Below are positions 17,721 through 25,943 of a stretch of DNA of 64,000 bases, piece after piece (position 1 is the first letter of the stretch; each line of letters begins with the position of its first letter). The notes below the pieces were generated by a model. The model was not told the DNA's origin and made no database searches. It saw only the letters and a list, made by a program, of their open reading frames with translations. Origin of the DNA: Velthaea sp965214335 (GTDB lineage: Bacteria > Vulcanimicrobiota > Vulcanimicrobiia > Vulcanimicrobiales > Vulcanimicrobiaceae); the NCBI GenBank assembly GCA_965214335.1, contig CBDCBO010000002.1:1-64000 (forward strand), given 5' to 3'. Made by a program: the position numbers and the translations under genes.

Positions 17721-18230
17721 CTAGTGGTGCGGGCGCACTGTCGCCGCCGATCCCGCCGGGGGCCCAAGCGAGTAATAAAAATTTACGACGTGCCCGTCGT
17801 TGTCGCCGATGAGTACGCTTTCTTCATCGTACGCAATGCCGCTGGTGGTGCGAAACGTGTTGCAGGGGCTCGGCTGCGTGGGGTTTGCCGACGGAGCGGC
17901 GTTGTCGGCGCTAAAGCGTACGATGTTGGTTTGCGTTCCGGTCGCTATGAAATGCGGAACGAAGCACGGTATGTTGAACGGTGCTGTCCAATTCGTGACC
18001 GTCACCGTGTACGGACCCGAAAAGTGCGCCTCGGTGATCCCGATTGAAAAGCCGCCGCCCGTCACGACGGCGGGCACCGCCGCGCTGGTGATCAACGTCG
18101 ATCCGCTGACCGAATTGGTAACAACGATGTTTCCATCCGGTTTCGGGCTCAGGTTCAGAAGGCCGCCCGCGCCGCACGCAGTCAATGCGAGCAAAGGGAG
18201 CACCAGCATGCCCAACAACCACAGACGCAT
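17721..18230 (-). CDS. Putative lipoprotein, unknown function
   Basis: A 169-aa secreted product. It has a short basic N-terminus, a hydrophobic stretch and a lipobox LTAC (Cys19), so it should be lipid-anchored. The body is rich in Thr/Ser/Val and reads as beta-strands (GNIVVTNSVSGSTLIT, GPYTVTVTNWTAPFNIP), with two cysteines around residues 89 and 122 that could pair. I recognise no family. It stands alone between the tRNA and the RNase H gene. Confidence 0.7.
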   Translation of the reverse strand: MRLWLLGMLVLPLLALTACGAGGLLNLSPKPDGNIVVTNSVSGSTLITSAAVPAVVTGGGFSIGITEAHFSGPYTVTVTNWTAPFNIPCFVPHFIATGTQTNIVRFSADNAAPSANPTQPSPCNTFRTTSGIAYDEESVLIGDNDGHVVNFYYSLGPPAGSAATVRPHH

Positions 18231-18390
18231 TTACAACTCCACGACTTCTCAGAACGGACACTACATTGCGTAGGCCCACCTGGTATTCGGCAGACCAATG
18301 CGGTGCCGACATGGTACGTCGCGCCGCGACGGTAAAGCGCGCGCTAAGTTTTGGCCGTGGGGGCCGGGCTTCGCACAGCGGGCCCAACGC

Positions 18391-18810
18391 GTGAAACTCA
18401 CGCTATTCGCCGACGGCGGCTCGCGCGGAAATCCGGGTCCGGCAGCGTCGGGTGCGGTGCTCACCGACGCAGCGGGTACGATCGTCAAAGAGGTCGGCAC
18501 CTACTTGGGTTCGACGACCAATAACGTGGCCGAATGGAACGGCGTTATTAGCGGACTCGAAGCGGCCCTCGCGCTCGGGGCAACGGAAGTTGTCGTACGA
18601 CTCGATAGCGAGTTGGTCGTCAAACAACTCACCGGCGTCTATCGGGTCAAGCATCCGAACATGATCCCGCTGCACGCCAGAGCCAAGACGCTTTTACGCC
18701 GCTTCGCGCACGTCGATATCGCGCACGTGCCGCGCAAGGAAAACGCCGCCGCCGACGCGGTGGTCAACGCCGTGCTCGACGCCAATGCTAACGCAGGGCG
18801 CTCAAGGTAA
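18391..18810 (+). CDS. RNase HI-like ribonuclease
   Basis: Cleaves the RNA strand of RNA-DNA hybrids. The 139 aa start at GTG 18391, giving MKLTLFADGGSRGNPGPAA. The DEDD metal ligands are visible: Asp in FADGGSRGNPG, Glu in NVAEWNGVISGLEAAL, Asp in VVRLDSELVV, and Asp in KENAAADAVVN near the end. This short form (ADGGSRGNPGPAA, basic handle absent) resembles the Bacillus YpdQ / archaeal-type RNase HI. It overlaps the histidine kinase gene tail to tail by 23 bp. Confidence 0.9.
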   Translation: MKLTLFADGGSRGNPGPAASGAVLTDAAGTIVKEVGTYLGSTTNNVAEWNGVISGLEAALALGATEVVVRLDSELVVKQLTGVYRVKHPNMIPLHARAKTLLRRFAHVDIAHVPRKENAAADAVVNAVLDANANAGRSR

Positions 18811-19636
18811 ACCAGAAGGCGGCGTTGCGGCCCGGCTGGGTATCGAAGCCGATCGTTCCGCCCATCGCTTCGACCAGTTCCTTGGCTATATATAAACCCA
18901 AGCCCGTCGAGTCGACCCGTCGCTCGCTCAGCGACGCAAACGGCAAAAATAATCGCGATTGCTCTTCGGGCGGAATGCCGCGGCCTTCGTTGTACACCGT
19001 CACGCGCACGTCATCGTCCGCATGGGTGATCGACGCCAGCACGATCGAAGCTTCGGCCGCATTGCCGACCGCGTTGCTGAATAGGTTGGTCAACACTTGA
19101 CGAACGCGCGTCGTGTCGCCGTACACGAACGGTACGCCGTCTTGTTCGACCACCGCTATGGTCTGCGATACCTCGGCGTTGGCGGCGTCGTGAACGATTG
19201 CGACGAGGTCGAAGCCGACGCGCTCGACTCCCAGCCGGCCGCCGGAAATACGCGAAACGAGCAGTAAATCTTCAACGAGGTAACCGAGCTGTTTCACGGC
19301 ATCGAGCGCGACATGAAACAGTTCGTGCCGGCGTCCGGGATCGAGCGTGAGATCGTGCTCGTCGAGCAGCGCGACGGCACCCCGAATGGCGGTTAACGGA
19401 GCGCGGATCTCGTGGGCTACGATCGAAACGAGGGTGCTGCTGCTGGCCGCCGCGGCCGGCGCGCCGCCGTCGCCCGAAGCCCGCCGGGCGAGCAACCGAA
19501 ATCCGGCCGCTCCGGCCAAAACCAGGCCGATACCGCGGTACAAGAAGTTTCGCCGGCCCGGGGCAGCGAAAATACCGTACAACAGCAGGCCGCCGACAAT
19601 CGCGCCGTCGACCGTACGGCTTCCCAAGCGAGCCAT
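18788..19636 (-). CDS. Membrane histidine kinase (orphan)
   Basis: A 282-aa sensor kinase. Two N-terminal hydrophobic segments (about 10-25 and 34-50) have almost no extracellular loop, so any signal is probably sensed in the membrane or cytoplasm. The HisKA domain carries the phosphoacceptor His75 in VAHEIRAPLTAIRGAV. The HATPase_c domain shows N-box NLFSNAVGNAAEA, G1 NEGRGIPPEE and G2 STGLGLYIAKEL. No response regulator gene is adjacent. Its end overlaps the RNase H gene. Confidence 0.88.
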   Translation of the reverse strand: MARLGSRTVDGAIVGGLLLYGIFAAPGRRNFLYRGIGLVLAGAAGFRLLARRASGDGGAPAAAASSSTLVSIVAHEIRAPLTAIRGAVALLDEHDLTLDPGRRHELFHVALDAVKQLGYLVEDLLLVSRISGGRLGVERVGFDLVAIVHDAANAEVSQTIAVVEQDGVPFVYGDTTRVRQVLTNLFSNAVGNAAEASIVLASITHADDDVRVTVYNEGRGIPPEEQSRLFLPFASLSERRVDSTGLGLYIAKELVEAMGGTIGFDTQPGRNAAFWFTLSALR

Positions 19637-19663
19637 GCGCGCTATCCTTTCCGACGGACCATC

Positions 19664-20317
19664 ATGCGCCCCTCACCGACCAGCCTGTTCATCACGATCC
19701 TTGCCCTGGTGTTCGTCATTTCCGGTTGGCAGCTTTACGCCCGAAATGAGACGGCCCGCTTCCATGCCGTCGACGCCGTCCGGACATCGAATTCGTATTT
19801 CAAGCTGATGTTGCGCGTTACGTACCCGAGCGGCCCGATCGCTACTGAAGAGTATCGGCTCATCAACGACAACGGCAAGTCGCGCGCCTCGTACGCCGTC
19901 GGCGACCGTAAAGGGACGATCGCCACCTTCGACGAGATCGTTCGCGGCTTCGACGTGACCTTCGCATTCGACAAACTCGTCGCCGACGGCATCTGGGAAC
20001 TCAATACCAAGCACGCGCGCACGCTTGCGGATACCGCGTATACCGTCACGATCGATCAGACCGCGCAGAACGCGAGCGGGCGGCGCAGCTTTTCCTTTAC
20101 CGATCCCCACTATTGGGCCGTCGCAGCCGGGCGTCAATACCACATCCGGCTCGATTCCAAGGCCGCCACGCCGTCCGAAGCCGATCTCTTGCGGCTCGAA
20201 TCGACCGCCGTGGCCGAGCCGCGCTACGCCCGCATCGTGGCCGATTTTCGGACATTCGGCTCGCCGGCATTTCACCGTACCGTCGCCTCGGCACGGGCCA
20301 AGCTGCTGGGGTCATGA
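19664..20317 (+). CDS. Membrane-anchored or exported protein, unknown function
   Basis: A 217-aa product starting at ATG 19664. An N-terminal hydrophobic segment (SLFITILALVFVISGW) acts as an uncleaved anchor or signal. The rest is a soluble domain with alternating strand-like segments (ATEEYRLINDNGKSRASYAV, GRRSFSFTDPHYWAV). I recognise no family. The stop overlaps the start of the polysaccharide deacetylase (ATGA at 20314), so the two are probably cotranslated and may act together in the cell envelope. Confidence 0.65.
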   Translation: MRPSPTSLFITILALVFVISGWQLYARNETARFHAVDAVRTSNSYFKLMLRVTYPSGPIATEEYRLINDNGKSRASYAVGDRKGTIATFDEIVRGFDVTFAFDKLVADGIWELNTKHARTLADTAYTVTIDQTAQNASGRRSFSFTDPHYWAVAAGRQYHIRLDSKAATPSEADLLRLESTAVAEPRYARIVADFRTFGSPAFHRTVASARAKLLGS

Positions 20318-21042
20318 AGCGCGTCCTGCGGATCTTGAGCGCGTGCCTGCTCGCGAGCGCCGGCTTATTCGGTTTGTACGAAACGATCGAGGCGCCGGCT
20401 TCGGGACTATTCGGGCGAACGATCGTGCACGGCTCGGGCCATGTGGTCGCGCTCACCTTCGATGACGGCCCGAACGCCGGCACGACGCCGCAGCTGCTCG
20501 ATTTGCTCGAACGGGCTCACGTGCGCGCGACGTTTTTCGTCGTCGGCCGAGCCGTCACGCGCCATCCCGAACTCCTGCGCCGCATGTTGCGCGACGGCGA
20601 CGAGATCGGCAACCACACGCAAACCCACGCGCACTTGAATTTCTTCCTTACGCAGCGGGCCATCGGCGCTGAGATCGACGCCGCGCAAGCCGCGATCGCT
20701 CGCGCGACCGGTCGACCGGCACGTTTTCTGCGTCCGCCGTTCGGCGCGCGTAATTTTGCTGCGATCGATGCCGCCCGCCAGCGCGGGCTGCAAGTGGTAA
20801 TGTGGACGGCGATGCTGGGTGACGAATCGCCGGGGCTCGGCAGCGCGCAACTCGCTCAGCGCCTCGTCGGCCAAGTCGGCGACGGCGCGATTATCGTGTT
20901 GCACGACGGCGACCAGGGCCGGTCCGGCAGCGGCGGTCGCTCGTACGAAAGCGCCGCGACGGCACTCGTCATCGGCCGGCTGCAAGCCGCCGGTTATCGC
21001 TTCGTGACCATCTCACAGATCGCCGCCGGGCGTCATGCGTAA
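20314..21042 (+). CDS. Polysaccharide deacetylase (NodB domain, CE4 family)
   Basis: Metal-dependent de-N-acetylase probably acting on peptidoglycan or an exopolysaccharide. The 242 aa begin with a signal or anchor helix (VLRILSACLLASAGLFGLYE), followed by the NodB domain. Motif 1 is TFDDGP, which carries the catalytic Asp and a metal Asp. Motif 2 is HTQTHAHL with the metal histidines. Motif 3 is RPPFGAR and the late motif is IIVLHDG. All CE4 motifs are intact. It overlaps its upstream partner by 4 bp and DUF3465 by 10 bp at its end. Confidence 0.93.
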   Translation: MKRVLRILSACLLASAGLFGLYETIEAPASGLFGRTIVHGSGHVVALTFDDGPNAGTTPQLLDLLERAHVRATFFVVGRAVTRHPELLRRMLRDGDEIGNHTQTHAHLNFFLTQRAIGAEIDAAQAAIARATGRPARFLRPPFGARNFAAIDAARQRGLQVVMWTAMLGDESPGLGSAQLAQRLVGQVGDGAIIVLHDGDQGRSGSGGRSYESAATALVIGRLQAAGYRFVTISQIAAGRHA

Positions 21043-21368
21043 CGGCTGCCGTGCAGATCGATCCAGCCGCCGGGATGGCGGCCGGCCGGATCGTGGTGCG
21101 TCCAGTGTACGAGCGGGCCGCGACCGCGGTCGTTAACGAGTTCTCCGCGCACGCTGATGCGGTCGCCGACCGTGACCGGGACCGGCGGCGCCAAGTCGAC
21201 GTTCGAGACGACCTCCAGCGCGGTACCGCCGCTGGTGCGACAGGTGAAGGCTTCATGGCGCGAGCGGCTCGTTGCGCCGGTAAAGAATGTCGGCGCGGAT
21301 GTGACCGTCGCCCCAAACTCGACCTCGGCCGGCAGCGGTCCCGCGAGCGCCGCGGAAATGGTATTCAT
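21033..21368 (-). CDS. DUF3465 family protein
   Basis: A 111-aa product with the hallmarks of DUF3465. Mid-protein it reads RHEAFTCRTSGGTALEVVSN followed by VDLAPPVPVTVGDRISVRGE. The C-terminal pattern is VHWTHHDPAGRHPGGWIDLHG. The family is OB-fold-like and uncharacterised. Members elsewhere are often exported, but this one has no clear signal peptide. The conserved His-His-Asp-Pro cluster suggests a metal or ligand site. The gene converges on the deacetylase. Confidence 0.85.
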   Translation of the reverse strand: MNTISAALAGPLPAEVEFGATVTSAPTFFTGATSRSRHEAFTCRTSGGTALEVVSNVDLAPPVPVTVGDRISVRGELVNDRGRGPLVHWTHHDPAGRHPGGWIDLHGSRYA

Positions 21369-21568
21369 CCGCCGGCTTTCACGTCCGCCGAACGGCCCGG
21401 CAAGATGCGGCGTCGTGTGGCCGGCGGCGGCGTGATTATAGCAAATTGCGCGTCACGGGCGGGCAATTCAAACGCGCGTGCCGCAGAACGCTCGCGTGGC
21501 GAAACTGTCATTCGGCGATTCGACCGGGACGCGCTCGTGCCGGTGATCCGTTCGGGCCCCGCACGACG

Positions 21569-22150
21569 ATGAGGACATTGCACTCGGAGCGCTTGCTGCT
21601 CGAGCCGGTCGATAGCCGTAACGCGCGTGAATTGTGGCGCATCCTGGGCGCGCCCGACCTGCGGCGCTTTCAAGATATCCCGCGCCTGCGCGCCGAAGAA
21701 TTCGAGCGCCAAGTCCGGTCTCGGCCACGCAAGCTGCTGGCTCGCGTCACCGGCCGGTTTGAGTGGCTGGTGCGGGCGGGGCAACCGCCGGAGTCGATTG
21801 GCTGGGTATCGCTGCGCGTGAACGAACGCTCGCCCGAGGTCGGCGAAATCGGCTACAGCCTCATTGAAGCGGCGCGCGGTCAAGGCTATGCCACCGAAGC
21901 GCTGCGCAGCGTGGTCGACGAAGTGTTCGGCGCCAGCGAACTCAACGAACTGCAAGCCTGCTGCGTCCCTGAAAATGAAGCTTCGCGCGGCGTGCTCGAT
22001 CGCACCGGATTCCAGGAAGTGCGGCTGCTGCGCGGGGGCGCGATGATTCGCGGCCGGCACGTCGATGTGTTGCTGTACGCCGCAACGCGCGCGCAATGGA
22101 TGCGTTCGCGGTCGCACGCCGGCGTGCGCGAACGCACCGCCGGCAATTAA
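21569..22150 (+). CDS. GNAT-family N-acetyltransferase (RimJ/RimL-like)
   Basis: A 193-aa acetyl-CoA-dependent acetyltransferase of unknown substrate. The start MRTLHSERLLLEPV is typical of the RimJ/RimL branch. Motif A with the CoA pyrophosphate loop is RGQGYATEAL, preceded by GEIGYSLIEAA. Late conserved residues NEASRGVLDRTGF are present. The ATG is at 21569. It converges with the Nudix gene, overlapping by 4 bp. Confidence 0.85.
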   Translation: MRTLHSERLLLEPVDSRNARELWRILGAPDLRRFQDIPRLRAEEFERQVRSRPRKLLARVTGRFEWLVRAGQPPESIGWVSLRVNERSPEVGEIGYSLIEAARGQGYATEALRSVVDEVFGASELNELQACCVPENEASRGVLDRTGFQEVRLLRGGAMIRGRHVDVLLYAATRAQWMRSRSHAGVRERTAGN

Positions 22151-22611
22151 TCGGCGAACTCGATCGTTATGCCGGAATCCGCGTAGCCGAAATATTGCCG
22201 GCGCGGATCGGCTAAATACGTGACGAGCGGTTCTCGCACGACATGCACCGTGAGCTGCCGGGCGAGGTCGTCGATACGGACCCAGGCACAGCTGACGGCG
22301 TGAACGTCGTCCGGCGGTACGCGCGGTTCGCCGATCGCCTCAACGTGAAACGCGAAGTTGGTGAAGTGGGTGTGGGTCGTGCGATCGAACGACTCGGCGA
22401 CGTACGCCAAGCGCGTCACGTGCGCTGCTAGGGTCGTTTCTTCCAAGAATTCTCGCACCACCGCGCCGGCGACCGATTCGGGTGGTTCTTGCCGGCCGCC
22501 CGGCAGATTCCATAGATCGCCCGCGATGTTCGGGTAGCGGCTCGCGACGAGCAGAATCCGGCCCTCGCGTTCGAGGATGCCGGTACCGAGATGGATCCGT
22601 CGCCACGTCAT
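22147..22611 (-). CDS. Nudix hydrolase
   Basis: A 154-aa pyrophosphohydrolase acting on some nucleoside-diphosphate-linked compound. The Nudix box reads GGRQEPPESVAGAVVREFLE followed by ETTL. The catalytic REFLEE is intact, and the usual Gly of EETG is Thr. The fold starts GTGILEREGRILLVASR. Its 3' end overlaps the acetyltransferase gene. The substrate cannot be told from sequence. Confidence 0.88.
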   Translation of the reverse strand: MTWRRIHLGTGILEREGRILLVASRYPNIAGDLWNLPGGRQEPPESVAGAVVREFLEETTLAAHVTRLAYVAESFDRTTHTHFTNFAFHVEAIGEPRVPPDDVHAVSCAWVRIDDLARQLTVHVVREPLVTYLADPRRQYFGYADSGITIEFAD

Positions 22612-22719
22612 GCCGCCACGCGTTCGCGACCGCGGTGCCGCCGCATGCCGCGCGTTGCCGAACGGTCCGCCCGGCGAGCGCGAGCATTGCCGGGCGGTCG
22701 GGCTGCGGTCCGGTCCGCG

Positions 22720-23487
22720 CTACGAGGCGACGGCGGCCGCAACCACTTTGGCATACTCATCGGCCGGCAAGCCGACCAGATCGACGATGACCTCGATGAG
22801 TCCGGCCGTTTTCTCAGGCGCGAAGACTTTTTCAACCGCGCATTCGCGCACGATCGCCGTACACAACGCAACGAGCGCGTATGCATTGAAGGCCGGACTC
22901 TTCACGCTGGTCAAGCCCGCGGCGTTGAGTTTCTCGATGTACGTCACGAACGATGCGATCGCCGCGTCGAAGCGGGCTTGGCGTTCAGCCACCAGCGCCG
23001 CATCCTGATTCGAGGCGACGTGCCAAGCGCGAATGAGCCCCGGATGCGCTTGAGCTTCGGCGATCATTTGATTGACCCAGGTCGCGATCTTGGTGCGCTC
23101 GAGTACCGCGGTCGAAACGTTGGCGAATAATTCGTCCAGTAACCGGTCCGTCGTCGCGCTATGACGCAGCATCGCCTCGCGCACGATATGCTGGACGTCT
23201 TTGTAATAGCGGTAGAACGTGCCGTACGCCAATCCGGCGCGATTGGCAATGATGCCGGTCGTCAGCGCCGAGAGATCGCGCGATTCGAGGAGTTCTTCGA
23301 GGGCGTTGAGCAGCCGGCTGCGCGAGCTCGGCCGCGCTTGACGCTCGGGCGACAACGTGCCCTCGCCCTCGACTCGGCCGAGGTAGGTCCACTTGCCGCG
23401 CACCCGGCGCGTCTCCGGGTCGCGATAACTTTCGACGCGGTAACGGTAAGCGCGTCCGCCGACGCGTTTGATAACTTCGTACGCCAC
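22720..23487 (-). CDS. TetR-family regulator with an unusual N-terminal extension
   Basis: A 255-aa putative transcription regulator. I place the start at GTG 23487 because GGAGGGG lies 5 nt upstream. The TetR helix-turn-helix lies at roughly residues 60-105 (LTTGIIANRAGLAYGTFYRY) and is followed by an all-helical ligand domain. Before it sits a ~45-residue segment, VAYEVIKRVGGRAYRYRVE then WTYLGRVEGE. It looks like the small beta-module found at the N-terminus of some transposases and nucleic-acid-binding proteins. No obvious target operon is adjacent; the next gene upstream starts at 24357 and runs the same way. Confidence 0.8.
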   Translation of the reverse strand: MAYEVIKRVGGRAYRYRVESYRDPETRRVRGKWTYLGRVEGEGTLSPERQARPSSRSRLLNALEELLESRDLSALTTGIIANRAGLAYGTFYRYYKDVQHIVREAMLRHSATTDRLLDELFANVSTAVLERTKIATWVNQMIAEAQAHPGLIRAWHVASNQDAALVAERQARFDAAIASFVTYIEKLNAAGLTSVKSPAFNAYALVALCTAIVRECAVEKVFAPEKTAGLIEVIVDLVGLPADEYAKVVAAAVAS

Positions 23488-23715
23488 AATATCCCCTCCA
23501 TGGGAACACGACAATGCGAGGGTGAAAAGGGCTTGCTCGAAAGCTCCCTCAGCATAAACATCGTCAACTCCGCCCCTAGACTTAACCGCCTGACCGACCC
23601 AAGCGCCGGCATGGCGCGAAATCGGCCTACGGCGACGGCGGGCCGCAGCGCGTAGCGACGCCGATCCGGCGAGCCCAGTCGAACGGGACCGGCAGATTTG
23701 GGCGCTGCAGAATCG

Positions 23716-24357
23716 CTAGAGAAATCCGCGCCGTAGCGCATTCACGGCAGCTTGCGTCCGATCCGCGGCGCTGAGCTTCTCGAGAATCTCGCGGATGTGG
23801 CCCTTGACGGTTCCCAGGCCAAGGTGCAGGCGTTCGGCGATATCGGTATTGCCGACGCCGTCGGCGATGAGCCGCAAGACGTCGAGTTCGCGCGCCGTGA
23901 GCGGCGAACGTTCGGCCGGGGCCGGTGCGTTCGCGCCGAGCCGGCGCAACACCACGTGCGCGATGCGCGGATCGAAATACGCTCCGCCGCCGGCTACGAT
24001 TCGGACCGCGTCCTTGACCGTGGTGGCGTCCGACGATTTGACGCAATAGGCGTCGGCGCCGGCCCCTAGCGCCGCGATCACTTCGTCATCGAGTTCGTGC
24101 ATCGTCAAAATCACGACCCGGATCTGCGGAGCGCTCGCTTTGAGGCTGGCCGTGAGGGCAATGCCGTCTTTCCCGGGCAGTCCGATGTCGATCACGGCCA
24201 CCGCCGGACGCAGCCGCAGCGTCACGGCTTCGCCGGTGATCCCATCCGCCGCTTCGGCCAGCACCCGCACCTCGCCGCCGGCTTCGAGGGCGGTGCGCAA
24301 GCCCGCGCGAGTGAGCGCGTGATCCTCGATGAGCACCACGTCGATCGGCTCGTTCAC
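23716..24357 (-). CDS. NarL/LuxR-type response regulator
   Basis: A 213-aa two-component output protein. The receiver domain has the acidic pocket IEDH, phosphoacceptor Asp57 in AVIDIGLPGKDG, the Thr in VILTMHE and the Lys in AYCVKSSD. A LuxR-type helix-turn-helix follows (about 150-205), with LTARELDVLRLIADGVGNTD and GTVKGHIREIL. It overlaps the upstream kinase gene by 4 bp, so the two form a pair. It stands where kdpE would be expected, but KdpE is an OmpR-type winged-helix protein, so this is a different output class. Confidence 0.93.
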   Translation of the reverse strand: MNEPIDVVLIEDHALTRAGLRTALEAGGEVRVLAEAADGITGEAVTLRLRPAVAVIDIGLPGKDGIALTASLKASAPQIRVVILTMHELDDEVIAALGAGADAYCVKSSDATTVKDAVRIVAGGGAYFDPRIAHVVLRRLGANAPAPAERSPLTARELDVLRLIADGVGNTDIAERLHLGLGTVKGHIREILEKLSAADRTQAAVNALRRGFL

Positions 24358-25910
24358 GACGGTGCCGCGGGTAAGGTCAGGGTGAAGAGGCTGCCGCGCG
24401 GCTCGCGCGGGGCGTAATCGACCCGGCCGCCGGTCTCGGCCGCCACCCGGCGCACGATGTAGAGCCCGAGACCCGTTCCCGCGCCACGCCGGCCCGCGCG
24501 ACCGAAGCGCACGAACAGCTGCGCGCGCGCGGCTTCAGGAACTCCGAACCCGTCGTCGGCGACGCACACGCGCGCATCGTGCGCGACGCATTCGACCGCG
24601 ATGACGACCTGGCCGCCGGGATAGCTGTGCTGCAGCGCGTTCGCGACGAGGTTCGTGACGGCGCGCCGCAGATCGTCTCGATCGCCGACCGTTTCTACGG
24701 TGGTCGCCGCATCGACGCGCAAGCTGACGTCACGCGCCGCCGCAAGCGCGTCAAGTTCGCCCGCGATCTGCCGCGCGAGCGCGGTCAGGTCAAGCCGCTC
24801 GCGTTCGGGCCGCCGGTCGCCACTCTCGAAGCGGGCCACCAGCAGTAGCGTTTCGGCCAGGCGCGCGACATCGTCGGTGGCCGTAACGCTGCGGTCCAGA
24901 ATTTCGAGATACGCTTGGGGCAGCGCGCCGTACGCGCCCGAGCGCGCTTGGCGCAGCGTCATGCCCAGCGCCGCCAGCGGCGTCCGCAAGTCATGCGAAA
25001 GCGCGTACACGAGGTCGCGAATGACGGCACTGCGTTCTTCAAGCGCGGTGTTGCGTTCACCGAGCTGGCCGAACAGACCGGCCTGCGCGAGCGCGTTCGC
25101 AGCTTGCTGGGCGTACGCGCGGGCTAACCCCTGCGCGTCGTCAAAGCTGTCGGCGTGCCGGCCCAGTGCCAGAACGACGCCGAAGCGGCGCTCGCGGTCG
25201 GCGATCGGCAGCGCGAGTGCCGACGGTGCGCCCAGATGGTCGAGCACGAGCCGCCCGAACGCGTCGGCGGATTGGACGGTAACGACGTCGCCGCCGTCGA
25301 GCGTGCGCGCAACGATCGAGGCCGCTTCAGGCCCCAGCCGCGCTTCATCGACGGTGACTTCGTCGGTATCGCGCCGGGCGACGAGCGTCAAGCCGTTGGT
25401 GCGGTCGGTCAACACGAAGCGGGCCCGGTCGATATCGAAGAGCCGGGTGCTTTCGCGCGCGATCGCGCGCAGCACCAGGTCGAGCGAGAGTGAGGCACGC
25501 ACGCGTTCGAGCGCGGCGCTCAATAAGGTTTCTCGTTGCGCTCGCAGCTGCTGCGCTTCCAGCCGTCCGGCGCGCAAAGCCGTTTGCTGCACCGCGGTCG
25601 TCAAGTAGCCGACCATGACGATCGACAGGCCGGCCAAGGCGCGATCGCCCACCGCGTGCGGATCCCACCGGAAGTGCTGACTTGCGCCGTTGTAGTAACC
25701 CGCCATCGCATCGCCCGCCAGCGCCACGAACACCAGCGCGTAGGTGAAGCGGCTGCTGCGACTCAACGAACTGAGCACGATCGGCACGTCGAGCAAGATC
25801 GCGGTGACGAAATACTGCGGCGTCAGCAGGTCGATGACGAACGCGCCGATCAAGGCGGCGATACAAACCGTCGGAACGAGCGCGGCTTTCACGGCGAACG
25901 TTTCACGCAA
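24354..25910 (-). CDS. Membrane GAF-domain histidine kinase of the Kdp-region two-component pair
   Basis: A 518-aa sensor kinase from TTG 25910, with GGAGGG upstream on the minus strand. Longer frames to 26297 would overlap the divergent gene and lack a membrane-like start. There are three to four N-terminal membrane helices (about 8-115), then a GAF domain (about 140-280). HisKA has the phosphoacceptor in ALSHDLRTPLAALG. HATPase_c has NLVANALQHSYPG, ADDGFGVPE and GTGLGLYIVRR. The domain order after the membrane part (GAF-HisKA-HATPase) is that of the C-terminal half of KdpD. This may be the kinase half of a split KdpD whose sensor half is encoded divergently. Confidence 0.85.
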   Translation of the reverse strand: MRETFAVKAALVPTVCIAALIGAFVIDLLTPQYFVTAILLDVPIVLSSLSRSSRFTYALVFVALAGDAMAGYYNGASQHFRWDPHAVGDRALAGLSIVMVGYLTTAVQQTALRAGRLEAQQLRAQRETLLSAALERVRASLSLDLVLRAIARESTRLFDIDRARFVLTDRTNGLTLVARRDTDEVTVDEARLGPEAASIVARTLDGGDVVTVQSADAFGRLVLDHLGAPSALALPIADRERRFGVVLALGRHADSFDDAQGLARAYAQQAANALAQAGLFGQLGERNTALEERSAVIRDLVYALSHDLRTPLAALGMTLRQARSGAYGALPQAYLEILDRSVTATDDVARLAETLLLVARFESGDRRPERERLDLTALARQIAGELDALAAARDVSLRVDAATTVETVGDRDDLRRAVTNLVANALQHSYPGGQVVIAVECVAHDARVCVADDGFGVPEAARAQLFVRFGRAGRRGAGTGLGLYIVRRVAAETGGRVDYAPREPRGSLFTLTLPAAPS

Positions 25911-25943
25911 TGCTCGCAGCCGCCCTCCGGCGAACGGCGCCGT

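Noticed and set aside
24655..25608. Plus-strand open frame of 317 codons opposite the histidine kinase
   Set aside because: Ser/Arg/Ala-rich antisense shadow of a well-supported kinase with all catalytic motifs.
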